From positions 372,001-436,000 of the forward strand of contig CAVQDV010000005.1 of the NCBI GenBank assembly GCA_963711375.1: 64,000 nucleotides of DNA. The letters run 5' to 3'. The position numbers and the translations under genes are program-made. The notes below the pieces were generated by a model. That model worked only from the letters and a program-made list of their open reading frames with translations. It was not told the DNA's origin and did no database searches. Positions 1 through 8,478 of the stretch are shown here, piece after piece (the stretch's first letter is position 1; every line of letters begins with the position of its first letter). Origin of the DNA: CAVQDV01 sp963711375 (GTDB taxonomy: Bacteria; Pseudomonadota; Gammaproteobacteria; Coxiellales; Coxiellaceae).

Positions 1-949
1 GGAGGGGCAATTCTGCTTCACGCCGAATATCTTTATCTTGTTCAGATCGAAAAATAATCAGTGCTCTCAGACGATTTCGAAGCCCATCGACATTCAACAT
101 TTTATGCATGAAATTGACTTGATCTAAGCAAACACTCAAAAAATAGTGACAAAAATCAGATAATCCTTGGTCACTCAAATTACCGCGACCATCCAGATCT
201 CCACGTCTTGGAGCATCAGCATTTTGCAATTCGGCATAATACTGTTCTTGCGTTCGAGCGAGACCTCGGCACACAGACCATAATCCACTCGTAAAATCTC
301 GATATAAAGCCGCCTGAGTGGCTAAACGTGCCACGCGACCATTTCCATCTAGAAATGGGTGCACCCATACCAGCCGATGATGAGCACTGGCAATTTTAAT
401 TAATTGCTTATCCCAAGGAGCAGGTTCGCTGTAAAAATTTTCATACCGCGACAAAAAATCAGGAACACTTTGATAAGTAGGAGGAACGTGTAAACCAACT
501 TGTACGTCCTCAGAACGAAATTCACCCGGCAGCACATCACGGTCTTCCATTGGAATTCGACTATAAAGCGCCTCGTGAATTTTACGAATGCCTTCTGCCG
601 AAAATGGAGAAAAATCTAAGCCCTCACGAACCCAAGATTCAATTTCTTTTTCAGCTTCAATATGCGCAAGCGCGAGTCTTTGTAATTTTGCAATTTCAGG
701 TTTGCTTGAAAAATCCATACGTAATCCTCGATCAATATTCGCAGGATGCGTGCTATGTCCCTCAATTTTGTTTGAATAATAAGAATTCATCGAGCGAAGT
801 AGTCCAGCCAAAGTATTGGCTGTTGTGGGATGCAATTGAGTACGTAACTTTAGGGCAGACTCAATAATTTGTTGAGCTATAGAATACAAATCCTCCAAGC
901 GTCGCTGGGGGAAAAGTGGCTCAAACTGAGATGGATCTGAGTAGCGCAT
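1..949 (-). CDS. Fic-domain protein (putative AMP transferase), 3' end outside window
   Basis: The minus strand is open from an ATG at 947-949 to the left edge, giving 316 residues with no stop. It carries the Fic catalytic motif HPFLDGNGRVAR (about residues 197-208; catalytic His197) and an N-terminal SNKIEG (59-64), which fits the [S/T]xxxE[G/N] inhibitory motif of class II Fic proteins. Family members transfer AMP from ATP to hydroxyl side chains of target proteins or of themselves; Glu63 would hold the enzyme inactive. The lead residues (MRYSDPSQFEPLFP) suit a Fic/DUF4172-like architecture. The purine-rich AGGGAG lies directly against the ATG, an unusually short spacing, so translation may start differently. 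It could be a housekeeping Fic or a secreted effector; the missing C-terminus prevents a decision. Confidence 0.88.
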   Translation of the reverse strand, partial: MRYSDPSQFEPLFPQRRLEDLYSIAQQIIESALKLRTQLHPTTANTLAGLLRSMNSYYSNKIEGHSTHPANIDRGLRMDFSSKPEIAKLQRLALAHIEAEKEIESWVREGLDFSPFSAEGIRKIHEALYSRIPMEDRDVLPGEFRSEDVQVGLHVPPTYQSVPDFLSRYENFYSEPAPWDKQLIKIASAHHRLVWVHPFLDGNGRVARLATQAALYRDFTSGLWSVCRGLARTQEQYYAELQNADAPRRGDLDGRGNLSDQGLSDFCHYFLSVCLDQVNFMHKMLNVDGLRNRLRALIIFRSEQDKDIRREAELPL

Positions 950-1115
950 CTCCCTATTTTATACCGACTTTAATGCCGAGACAAATTATTCTATATCCTA
1001 TTGAAATATTTCGATTTTAATATAATAAATTCAATATAAAATCCGCTTAAAATTCCGAGTTTAATTCAGGATGAAACCCTCAAGCTTCCTAAGGAAGAAA
1101 GGATGTTTTTCCTCT

Positions 1116-2585
1116 CTACCCAAATAGGCCAACACCAGAATTACTACTCTTTATGTCTTCCTCAGGAGCAGTATCATTTTGCTGTACGAGCTTAAACAAA
1201 GTATTGATCTGCTTTTGTTGCATTTCTAGCTGCTTTTGCTGCTGATCGATTTTCTCTTCTTGCTTCTGACTCGTAGCAAGCAATGTATTGATTTGCTCCT
1301 GTTGTCTTTGGATCAATTCTTCTTGCCGCTGGTTTTTTTCTTCAAGCTGCACCACCCTCTGAGTGAAATCAGAAGGCTCATGTTTGGGAACAAGTTCTTG
1401 ATCAGCGACTTTATCTTTAGATTCTAGTAAACTTGAAACGCTTATCAATGCTGGTTCAACAAATACTTCTTTTTTAGTATATTCACCTAGCACTTTTTGA
1501 AGTTCAGGATTAAATTTAAAAGCATCCATCAATATAGAGATATTCTTTGGCTTTATTCCTTGGCCCAGGAAAAACCCAAGCTTTTCAGATTTTTTCCTTT
1601 TAATCAGATTTCCAAATAGAAGATCAATATCCAGATCGGCTACAGAAATCAGGCCGCTCTTTAATATTCTCGAAAGTTCAGCAACAGATGAGGTTTCCAC
1701 AAAAAAATAAATCGAGCCATATTCGAGATTTACAAAATTCATGAAAAGTGTCTTTACTAACTCCACAGGCATAGTCAACAGTTTTTCAAGAGCCGCTTTT
1801 ATTAACTTTTTGCTATCCACCTCTGAAAAATCCTGCTTAATCATACTAAAAATTTGAGATAGTATCTCAACGGAAAAGTATTGAACATCGAAATATACCG
1901 GAGAAAATACTTCCCAGTTTTTATGCAACATTACTGCTCCACGCCTAACCGCCACATAAGATTCAACAACAGGATAGCTTTTTTCTCGGATTGCAGAAAA
2001 CATTTTTACATCCATAGTATTCGATTTTTCAGAGCTTAATAATTTATTTAAAATAAATTTATGCAAGAGAGGTAATCTTTGTGAAGAGAGCTCTCCTGCA
2101 TGAAATACACAGAAGTAATCTTTAAGGTCTTTAGAAGAGACTATGCTCAAATAACAGAGACTAAAAAGTGAATTCTTTGAAGAGGTATCTAGAAAGCACT
2201 TCGCTGACTTTATGAGATCTCTACCCCAATTATCAATTAGAATAACATCAGTAGAACTAACTTTAAATTTTAATTCGCAGGCCCCCAAACCCAAAATAAG
2301 TTTATCTCCCTGGTAATTAGTAACAAAAACTGCTTTTTCATCAATAAAGTTACCTAAGCCATTATCTTTGCTGAAAATAAGCTTCCAGGTTGAATGTTCC
2401 GAGTTAAAACTGCCTCGGCTGGTGCAGATACCAAAAACAGTTTCATATCCTTGGCAAGAAAAGACAAATCGAAGGCTTTCTAGAAACTGCCTCCACGTCT
2501 CAGGTGTGCCAATCCATTTTTCACTTCCCCACTTATTTTTCTTGATTAAGGTGCCATCGATATCCAGTAGTACTATTTTACGCAT
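1116..2585 (-). CDS. HAD-like N-terminus plus Gln-rich coiled coil; effector candidate
   Basis: A 489-aa protein of unknown function. The N-terminus shows HAD phosphatase-like signatures: DIDGT (residues 8-12, the nucleophile motif), CTSRG (motif II-like Ser/Thr) and a later LIDNWGRD segment resembling the acidic motif IV. The middle is helical with no recognised domain. Residues from about 410 to 470 form a strongly heptad-like, Gln/Glu-rich coiled coil with repeated QQEQIN and QQKQIN units. Coiled coils and an acidic C-terminal region are common in Dot/Icm substrates. A PmrA-type box with a TATTAT -10 lies about 30-60 bp upstream and matches the promoters of the icm genes in this window. 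I infer a secreted effector with possible phosphatase or hydrolase activity; the function is unproven. Confidence 0.8.
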   Translation of the reverse strand: MRKIVLLDIDGTLIKKNKWGSEKWIGTPETWRQFLESLRFVFSCQGYETVFGICTSRGSFNSEHSTWKLIFSKDNGLGNFIDEKAVFVTNYQGDKLILGLGACELKFKVSSTDVILIDNWGRDLIKSAKCFLDTSSKNSLFSLCYLSIVSSKDLKDYFCVFHAGELSSQRLPLLHKFILNKLLSSEKSNTMDVKMFSAIREKSYPVVESYVAVRRGAVMLHKNWEVFSPVYFDVQYFSVEILSQIFSMIKQDFSEVDSKKLIKAALEKLLTMPVELVKTLFMNFVNLEYGSIYFFVETSSVAELSRILKSGLISVADLDIDLLFGNLIKRKKSEKLGFFLGQGIKPKNISILMDAFKFNPELQKVLGEYTKKEVFVEPALISVSSLLESKDKVADQELVPKHEPSDFTQRVVQLEEKNQRQEELIQRQQEQINTLLATSQKQEEKIDQQQKQLEMQQKQINTLFKLVQQNDTAPEEDIKSSNSGVGLFG

Positions 2586-2612
2586 TGCAAAACCCCATGA
2601 ACTAATAAGGCT

Positions 2613-2645
2613 ATAATACCATGACAGTATTAAGGTTTTCTTAAA
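2613..2645 (-). promoter_or_regulatory. PmrA-type box and -10 for the HAD/coiled-coil gene
   Basis: Read on the minus strand, TTTAAG (2645-2640), 5 bp, CTTAAT (2634-2629), 10 bp, then TATTAT (2618-2613). This is the same geometry seen at five other promoters in the window. The hexamer pair occupies the -35 position, as expected for a response regulator that recruits polymerase. Confidence 0.75.
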
Positions 2646-2691
2646 CTAGTCGCTTCAGTTTAATAGTTATGTTATATGAATAAAATATCGG

Positions 2692-2725
2692 TTGACAGCC
2701 GATTTTTATTACTTATAATATAATT
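2692..2725 (+). promoter_or_regulatory. Sigma-70 promoter of abiEi, apparently leaderless
   Basis: TTGACA (2692-2697), a 16-bp spacer, then TATAAT (2714-2719). A start point 6-7 bases after the -10 falls on or beside the A of the abiEi ATG at 2726, so the transcript would have almost no leader. No Shine-Dalgarno sequence precedes that ATG. Confidence 0.65.
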
Positions 2726-3556
2726 ATGAAGGACAGACCTCCCCCAACCAGAACCCTCGGCCCCATTAGCGCTGCTTTTATTAATGAACTTCAAAATCAG
2801 GGGAAAACCATTTTCTCCCTTAATGAGGCCTGCGCCATTTCAGACCGAACCAGAACCGACCTCACAAAATTTCTAAGCGATCTTGTTAAGAGGGGTGTGC
2901 TTGCCAAAATAAAGTCAGGGGTTTATCTCATACTCCAAATGGGCCAAGAAAATACTCAATTAAGTAATTGGCCCATAATAGCCAGAGTACTTTTAGGCGA
3001 AAAAAACTACTTTATTTCGTATTACAGTGCAATGCGCCTTCACGGAATGACGACGCACCCTTTAATAGATGTGTACATCACAACACCGAATAGAATAAAA
3101 ACTAAAAAAGTGCATAATATTTCCTATCACTTTATTTATTCCAAGATTGAACATTTTTGGGGTGGCTCTTCTAGTTGGGCAACAAAACAAAGCCAAGTTG
3201 AGGTAAGTGATATCGAGAGAACGATATTGGATGGATTGCATCGTCCAAACTTGTGCGGAGGAATAAAGGAAGTGGTTCGAGGTATTTGGAGCAAACAAAG
3301 GGAAATTAACTGGAAAAAGCTCGTCCAATATGCCACAAAATTTCATACCAAGGCTGCAATCAAGAGGCTGGGTTTTATTCTTGAATTACTGAACCTGGGA
3401 AAGGAATGCATTCCAAAATTAAAAAAAATTATTGCTTCCGCAAAAGATTATATTCTACTGGATCCAAACGGACAGAAAAAAGGAAAACACTCCAGTGCTT
3501 GGCGCATGCAGGTCAATATGAATCTTGATGAATTAAAAGCGAGCATTTGGGAATGA
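2726..3556 (+). CDS. abiEi: AbiEi-family antitoxin/transcriptional regulator
   Basis: A 276-aa protein with the AbiEi layout: an N-terminal winged helix (SLNEACAISD ... LVKRGVLAKIKSGVYLI), then the AbiEi core with YYSAMRLHGMT, the VYITTPNR strand and the DIERTILDGL segment. In type IV AbiE systems this protein represses its own promoter and counteracts the nucleotidyltransferase toxin AbiEii without binding it directly. It is the first gene of a two-gene unit; its TGA overlaps the next ATG (ATGA at 3553-3556), the usual coupling. The partner is internally deleted, so this antitoxin appears orphaned. Length and domain order are normal for the family. Confidence 0.85.
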   Translation: MKDRPPPTRTLGPISAAFINELQNQGKTIFSLNEACAISDRTRTDLTKFLSDLVKRGVLAKIKSGVYLILQMGQENTQLSNWPIIARVLLGEKNYFISYYSAMRLHGMTTHPLIDVYITTPNRIKTKKVHNISYHFIYSKIEHFWGGSSSWATKQSQVEVSDIERTILDGLHRPNLCGGIKEVVRGIWSKQREINWKKLVQYATKFHTKAAIKRLGFILELLNLGKECIPKLKKIIASAKDYILLDPNGQKKGKHSSAWRMQVNMNLDELKASIWE

Positions 3557-3842
3557 TTCCATTATCTGAAATTAACCGTGCTGCCACTAAAAGTGGAGTA
3601 TCAGCAGAAACTATAGAAAAAGATTACGTGATTAGTTGGATTTTGTCCTGAATGAAATTTCTAATACGTTTAGAAAAAAATATTCATTCTCTCTGTCAAA
3701 AAATCTTTTTCTGGAGTCATTAAAGAATCGTTCTTACGTGAAAAATTGGGAAATGAGGTTGAGCAAACAGATTGCCGAGTTACCTAGTATCGAATTTATT
3801 ATTAAAGAAATTTCAGTCATCGTTAAAAATTTATTTTCCTAA
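3553..3842 (+). pseudogene. abiEii: abiEii nucleotidyltransferase toxin, remnant of both ends
   Basis: The ATG at 3553 overlaps the abiEi stop. The first 32 residues include IEKDYVISWIL, the hallmark N-terminus of AbiEii toxins, then a TGA at 3649-3651. In another frame the sequence continues with YVKNWEMRLSKQIAELPSIE, the typical AbiEii C-terminus, ending at 3842. The whole catalytic nucleotidyltransferase core (about 200 residues) is missing, so this is an internal deletion plus frameshift. A full-length toxin would be about 300 residues. It cannot be active. Confidence 0.8.
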
Positions 3843-3859
3843 TGAGCAATGGGCAGACT

Positions 3860-5143
3860 CTACTTTGATCTTGCGCCATCGATGTAATTGAGGTAGCGGC
3901 GCTTTCGGATGAGTAATTGATAGCTGATTAATAAAATGGCCAGTGTAATGACTACTACGGAAGGCACGGCGACAAACAGAATTGGCTTTCCGGTGAAGAA
4001 AATTAGGCTTAAGACCATAATAATTGGCATCTGGGCAATGTAGATCCAATAGGTGCTGTCTCCTAAATATCGCCAGATTTTATTGGGTTTTGAGGCTAGG
4101 CTTTCAAAACAGAAAAATAGCGTAACGATCATTAGCCAAGGGAGTATTCCCCAAATAACTTCGCCACTTAATTTTGCAATAGCGTTTTCATGAAAATGTG
4201 AGAATAAAAACCAGTAAATTCCAATGAGCATTAAAGAGAACGATAAACCGATGGGCCATAATTTTCGTAATTTTGTGGAAAGCAAGGAAAGATTGCTTGC
4301 CATTACACAACCAAATGCAAAAAATAGGCCATAATAAATTAGCGTGCTTGGAACTGGAATGAGTGAGATAGAGGTTGGTGTAAACCAGTTTTGAGAAACG
4401 AGAGTGCAGGCAATGCTTCCAATAATTAGTCCTGTAATTATACTAGGTTTTGACTGAATTCTGCTGAGGAACCGCGAGATAAAGGTGGCTCCAGCCATAT
4501 TTCTGTTCTTTAAATCAGTGCTCGCCGCCTTAATCGGGAGATTCCGCCTAAAAACAGGGATAAAAAATAGTAATAAAATAGCATCCATAATAATCAGAAA
4601 ATATAAAAACCAAAACGTTCCTACGTAAGTGATTTGATTGACATTCAAATATTGCTTAATTTCAGGAAGCGTGGCGTGGTTAATGAGAATTTTGATGAGC
4701 ATAAAAATCAAGGGAACGAGCCATAGCACTAAAAAAGGAATTAAAATTCGTTTGCATCGGTTCATCAAAGTTGATTTGAGCCCTATTTTTGTAAAAAGAT
4801 AAAAAGAAAAAAATCCAGAAATGGCGAAGAAGGCTGGCATTCTGAAGCTGTGAATCCATAAGCAAAAGATGGTAAAAAAATCTGTACTCGTTGAATGGAC
4901 CCCTAGAATCGCCTCATCAAAAGTACCTATTTTCACTTTGAAAATGAGAAAGAAATAGTAGGCATGTAAAATGACTCCGAAAATAGCTAGCATAGCTCTG
5001 AAAGCGTCAAAGGAATGGAGTCTGCTTGGCTTTGGTAGGGACTTGATTTCCCCCCTTACCCTAACCCTCTCCCGCAAGGGGAGAGGGGATTGGGAAGTCA
5101 CTTTTTTAAGTTTTATCACTTTGAAGCCTGAATTAAGTTCCAC
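3860..5143 (-). CDS. Membrane acyltransferase, acyltransferase-3 family
   Basis: A 427-aa polytopic membrane protein. It has the acyltransferase-3 opening (SFDAFRAMLAIFGVILHAYYFF, where the His is the conserved family residue), about ten hydrophobic segments, and a short basic tail. Such enzymes O-acylate sugars or glycans at the inner membrane. The start is a GTG at 5141-5143 inside the end of the ACP gene (28-bp overlap), so translation is probably coupled. Residues about 19-33 (SPLPLRERVRVRGEI) are encoded by a genomic palindromic repeat, so the natural N-terminus is altered or extended. Its place directly behind an acyl carrier protein suggests that protein as the acyl donor. The substrate is unknown. 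Confidence 0.8.
   Translation of the reverse strand: MELNSGFKVIKLKKVTSQSPLPLRERVRVRGEIKSLPKPSRLHSFDAFRAMLAIFGVILHAYYFFLIFKVKIGTFDEAILGVHSTSTDFFTIFCLWIHSFRMPAFFAISGFFSFYLFTKIGLKSTLMNRCKRILIPFLVLWLVPLIFMLIKILINHATLPEIKQYLNVNQITYVGTFWFLYFLIIMDAILLLFFIPVFRRNLPIKAASTDLKNRNMAGATFISRFLSRIQSKPSIITGLIIGSIACTLVSQNWFTPTSISLIPVPSTLIYYGLFFAFGCVMASNLSLLSTKLRKLWPIGLSFSLMLIGIYWFLFSHFHENAIAKLSGEVIWGILPWLMIVTLFFCFESLASKPNKIWRYLGDSTYWIYIAQMPIIMVLSLIFFTGKPILFVAVPSVVVITLAILLISYQLLIRKRRYLNYIDGARSK
5050..5095. repeat. GC-rich palindromic repeat (family A) inside the acyltransferase ORF
   Basis: CCCTCTCCC-gcaag-GGGAGAGGG with flanking pyrimidine-rich sequence; the same core recurs at 13670, 23370, 28715 and 38515. 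Unlike those copies, this one lies within an open reading frame and is translated in frame. Confidence 0.8.
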
Positions 5144-5355
5144 AAATCCGAGACTGTTTTAATATGGTCCATTTTTTCTTCGGGAATCCTTAAGTTAAAG
5201 CCTTGTTCAACCGCCGACAAGAGGTGCAGAGCGTCCATTGAATCTGCACCTAAATCATCGCTTAAATTCGCTTCTAAGGTGACCGCGTCAACATCCACTC
5301 CGAGATTTTGCGCGATCAGCGATTGTAGAGATTTAAATTGGTCGGTTTTCATCAT
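5116..5355 (-). CDS. Acyl carrier protein-like protein
   Basis: A 79-aa acidic four-helix carrier protein. The motif DLGADSMDAL (around residue 39) supplies the serine that would accept 4'-phosphopantetheine; DSM replaces the usual DSL. It starts three bases after the dotA stop and overlaps the downstream acyltransferase by 28 bp, so dotA, ACP and acyltransferase probably share a transcript. It is not the fatty-acid-synthesis AcpP by context, since no fab genes are near. It more likely serves a dedicated acylation step with the adjacent acyltransferase. Either of two adjacent ATG codons (5355 or 5352) could be the start. Confidence 0.85.
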   Translation of the reverse strand: MMKTDQFKSLQSLIAQNLGVDVDAVTLEANLSDDLGADSMDALHLLSAVEQGFNLRIPEEKMDHIKTVSDLWNLIQASK

Positions 5356-5358
5356 AAC

Positions 5359-7740
5359 TTACTCATTAGGTCTTGGTGCTTCACCTGCAATTTGTGTAGA
5401 TTGTGAGTGTTGATTCGCTTTCCAAGATTTAGTAAATTGCTTTCCAGCCGCTAACGAACCCTTTTGGACACCTTTATCAAATCCACCCATTGAACCTTCA
5501 ATACCTTTTCCAATGCTTTGACCAGCTTGTTTCATGGCTCCGCCAACAGATTCCGCCATTTGAGCAGCAGTACCTTGCATGTTCGGGCCACCGATCCACT
5601 GCATAGCCGCATGTGGCAATTCATGGATGACGCTGAAGCATTTATTGGTCACCGTATAGACGATGGAGGCGAAAATAATCAGCATGAGCGGGAAGGTCAG
5701 TAAAGCCAACATTCCACCATTAAAGCCCACACCCGTTGAGAAGTTATTTCCAGCTGCAACAGCCGCATTCAGAAGTGCTGGCGGAGTACCATAAGTGACA
5801 TGGTGTCCAGCAACAAACAAATCTGATATGAAGCCCGAGAAGGTGTAAATCAGAATACGCAGGGAAACGTAGGATAAAATCATTCCTGCGAATAAACCAA
5901 TCACCATCAATACCGGCTCAATAAAGACGCTCAACAATAATGTTAAGAGCTGCTGTGCTTGACCTAAGAAGTCGTGACCTTCTGGGTGAGTGAGGCCTAG
6001 GCAAACCAAGGGAGCGGCCGCCATGCCGACAATCACCCGAATAATCCACCCAATAACCCCGAAGGTAAACAGCATGTAGGGGTAGAGAGGTACGTAATAC
6101 CCCAAGGTAAAACCTATCCCCAGGAATAAAATAGCCATCGTCATCATGAAGGGTTTCACCCAACCAGACAAAGTCTGAAGTATGCTATTTAAATTCACCA
6201 CGCTCTGACAGAAAATGGTGACCGCTGACATCGCCAGAAGTATTAAGGACGTGCCAAACCAAATAGAGCCCGCCTCATTCATACACTGCATTCCAATATT
6301 GTGTAGGAATAAGATTGGATCGTAGGAGAAGCCAGAACCTTTAGCCGTGCTGAAAGTACCGACGATATCATTCAAACCTGCCTCATAAGGGAAGAGCATA
6401 GCCGCTACAACACTCGGCATATTCGCAAGGGCCCCTGGATTAATAGCCGGAGCATTTTGTGAAACGCCGCCCGAGGAGGAAGATTGAGAGTAATTACTCA
6501 ACATGGTTAGCGCTGTACTCGTAATCGGGTACAACTGAGACTTGGCTGTATTGATAGCCTTGGTTACGGCGTCTGGGTTGCCCGACATAACGTCATAAGA
6601 TGAGTCTTTTACATTAGGCGCAAAGGTTGTAATATCTTCCGCCTGATTGAAATTTGAAACAACCTGCGAAAGATCCCAATAATAACGCCCAGACAGCATC
6701 CAACCGCCCTGCTTGGCGTCTTCAATGAAGGCACGAGAAGCGGCTGCTTCACCACCTTGTTGCTCAGTTGCTGGCATTACTGCGTTGGCAAAGTTTATCA
6801 AGGAACTGAAAAAGGCATTGCCCATATCAGCCGTTGTACTGCTAACATCCCCACCGCAACCAGCGACACCCGAAATATTCGCGCATACAAATCGCTTAGC
6901 CGCCGGCAATAAGGCATAGACCATCGATGAAGCGCCTTGTTGAACGAAGGCAAGGTTTTTTGCTGAATAGGTGTTTGAAGTCCAGCCTACACTGCCACAA
7001 CCCTTGGGATCGTTTGCTGTAGCTCCTGGGAACACGAACTGACTACCACTCTTAGTGTCGTCTTCTATCACGCTGTTCGTGGCACCACCGGCCGCATACA
7101 TGCACACTTCGTCGAGGAAAATTTGCTGGGAGCGACCAAGACTACCAAAAGGTGTTGTTGAATCAACGCTGATTCCGCCTAAAATAGCAGCGGCCTGCGT
7201 GGGGTTAACAAGACCACCCTGCCCATTACTGGAGGAAGAAGGAGTGCGCCACACTTGGCCGCCATTATCCAAATACTTCAAGCCGTAATCCCAGGTTTGA
7301 TCCGCCAGCGAAACGCCAGAAACCACTACTTTCATCAAAATATCTTGGAAAATAGAATAACCTGTTGTTGGGTTTGGCAATAATAAACCAAAGCCTAAAG
7401 CCACCCGTAATAAAATAATTACGATATTTCGATTAGGACTAATAAAGCTGCCTTCATGCGCCGATTTTAAAAATGTAGTGAAAACTAAATAAGAAAGCCA
7501 AAACCCAGCGACAACTAAAATGCCCTGGTTAAATTTATAAAACAGCATGCCGAGCATTTGCCCGGAAGTGCCTTGTAAACTACTTCCCACCGTCCCAAAG
7601 ACTTGCGACAAATAGGAAATGGACAAATCCGTATGATTTGTCACCGCACTCGAATCCAGGTTATTACTACCCGCAAAGGCAGCCCCTGAAATCAAAAGCA
7701 AGCTTAAGATTGTAAATATTCTCATAGACCAATTTTTCAT
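5359..7740 (-). CDS. dotA: DotA, Dot/Icm type IVB secretion inner-membrane protein
   Basis: A 793-aa polytopic protein with a cleavable-looking signal peptide (MKNWSMRIFTILSLLLISGAAFAG). It has two hydrophobic segments near residues 65-125, a large Ser/Gly-rich periplasmic domain with paired cysteines (residues about 130-480), and a C-terminal block of five or six membrane segments (about 495-720). DotA is essential for Dot/Icm effector export and host vacuole remodelling in Legionella and Coxiella. The length is shorter than the Legionella protein and closer to Coxiella-type DotA. Its ATG overlaps the icmV stop by four bases, as expected for an icmV-dotA operon. The Gly/Gln-rich C-terminal tail is cytosolic by prediction. 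Confidence 0.93.
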   Translation of the reverse strand: MKNWSMRIFTILSLLLISGAAFAGSNNLDSSAVTNHTDLSISYLSQVFGTVGSSLQGTSGQMLGMLFYKFNQGILVVAGFWLSYLVFTTFLKSAHEGSFISPNRNIVIILLRVALGFGLLLPNPTTGYSIFQDILMKVVVSGVSLADQTWDYGLKYLDNGGQVWRTPSSSSNGQGGLVNPTQAAAILGGISVDSTTPFGSLGRSQQIFLDEVCMYAAGGATNSVIEDDTKSGSQFVFPGATANDPKGCGSVGWTSNTYSAKNLAFVQQGASSMVYALLPAAKRFVCANISGVAGCGGDVSSTTADMGNAFFSSLINFANAVMPATEQQGGEAAASRAFIEDAKQGGWMLSGRYYWDLSQVVSNFNQAEDITTFAPNVKDSSYDVMSGNPDAVTKAINTAKSQLYPITSTALTMLSNYSQSSSSGGVSQNAPAINPGALANMPSVVAAMLFPYEAGLNDIVGTFSTAKGSGFSYDPILFLHNIGMQCMNEAGSIWFGTSLILLAMSAVTIFCQSVVNLNSILQTLSGWVKPFMMTMAILFLGIGFTLGYYVPLYPYMLFTFGVIGWIIRVIVGMAAAPLVCLGLTHPEGHDFLGQAQQLLTLLLSVFIEPVLMVIGLFAGMILSYVSLRILIYTFSGFISDLFVAGHHVTYGTPPALLNAAVAAGNNFSTGVGFNGGMLALLTFPLMLIIFASIVYTVTNKCFSVIHELPHAAMQWIGGPNMQGTAAQMAESVGGAMKQAGQSIGKGIEGSMGGFDKGVQKGSLAAGKQFTKSWKANQHSQSTQIAGEAPRPNE

Positions 7741-8192
7741 TTTTTTCCCCTAGAAATAAGGCTCGTAAACCACTCACCAACAGTACAACCCAAACGACGT
7801 TGACGCATTTGGAATAAATTAAAATGTTCGCGGAACGCATAGGCAACCGTTAGCGCTCCAATCATGAAGCAGACAAAGGTTGCTATGAGTTCGCCCGCGC
7901 GTAATTCATAAAACATGTAGGTGAATGCAATGAAACAAGTGATGAGACAAAAACCAATCCACTTTTTCGATTGCTTCATTCGAAGCTCTAAATCCGCCTC
8001 GGTCATATTGTAGTGCTTCAGACACTCTTCGAAATTGAGATCTTCGACTTCTTGAGCCTTCTCATTTTTAAACAGAGTCTTCGCGATTGACTTAACGGTT
8101 TGCGTGCTGTCACTAATTCTATCTGTACCGAGCCAACGTTTCACACGGAAGCCTGACCCGATACCTTTACCAATTGCTCTAAATACACCCAT
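7737..8192 (-). CDS. icmV: IcmV, Dot/Icm secretion component
   Basis: A 151-aa protein with a basic N-terminus (GKGIGSGFRVKRWLG) and two adjacent membrane segments near residues 75-115, matching the size and topology of IcmV. In Legionella and Coxiella icmV lies immediately upstream of dotA and diverges from icmW-icmX, as here. It is the first gene of the icmV-dotA-ACP-acyltransferase unit. A purine-rich AGAGAGAAAG precedes the ATG. Its promoter carries three 11-bp-spaced PmrA-type hexamers. Confidence 0.9.
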   Translation of the reverse strand: MGVFRAIGKGIGSGFRVKRWLGTDRISDSTQTVKSIAKTLFKNEKAQEVEDLNFEECLKHYNMTEADLELRMKQSKKWIGFCLITCFIAFTYMFYELRAGELIATFVCFMIGALTVAYAFREHFNLFQMRQRRLGCTVGEWFTSLISRGKK

Positions 8193-8237
8193 TTTCTTTC
8201 TCTCTCTTTCTTAATGTAGTTTTAAGGAATTTTGTTA

Positions 8238-8281
8238 ATAGTAACACCCGAACCTTAAGGGAGCATTAAGGGATGCTTAAG
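8238..8281 (-). promoter_or_regulatory. Triple PmrA-type box and -10 for icmV-dotA
   Basis: On the minus strand: CTTAAG (8281-8276), CTTAAT (8270-8265), CTTAAG (8259-8254), each at an 11-bp period, then 10 bp, then TACTAT (8243-8238). Start of transcription would be about 40 bp ahead of the icmV ATG. The icmW promoter has the same three-hexamer array with nearly identical spacers (CATCC, then GCTCC here and GTTCC there). Confidence 0.8.
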
Positions 8282-8478
8282 GGAGAAAATATTTTTTTCA
8301 CAGTGTTTCTTTCCGAATGGGGACGTTTTCTCAAAAAATGTGCTATCACATGAGGGTTTATCGATAAACTGGGCAAACTGGGCATCCCTGTTGTCAACTA
8401 TCCCCCCTCAGAACTAAGCCAGGAGCTAAAGGACTTTGAGTAAAAAAAGCGAATGAATAGGAGTTGACGTCCTATTTC

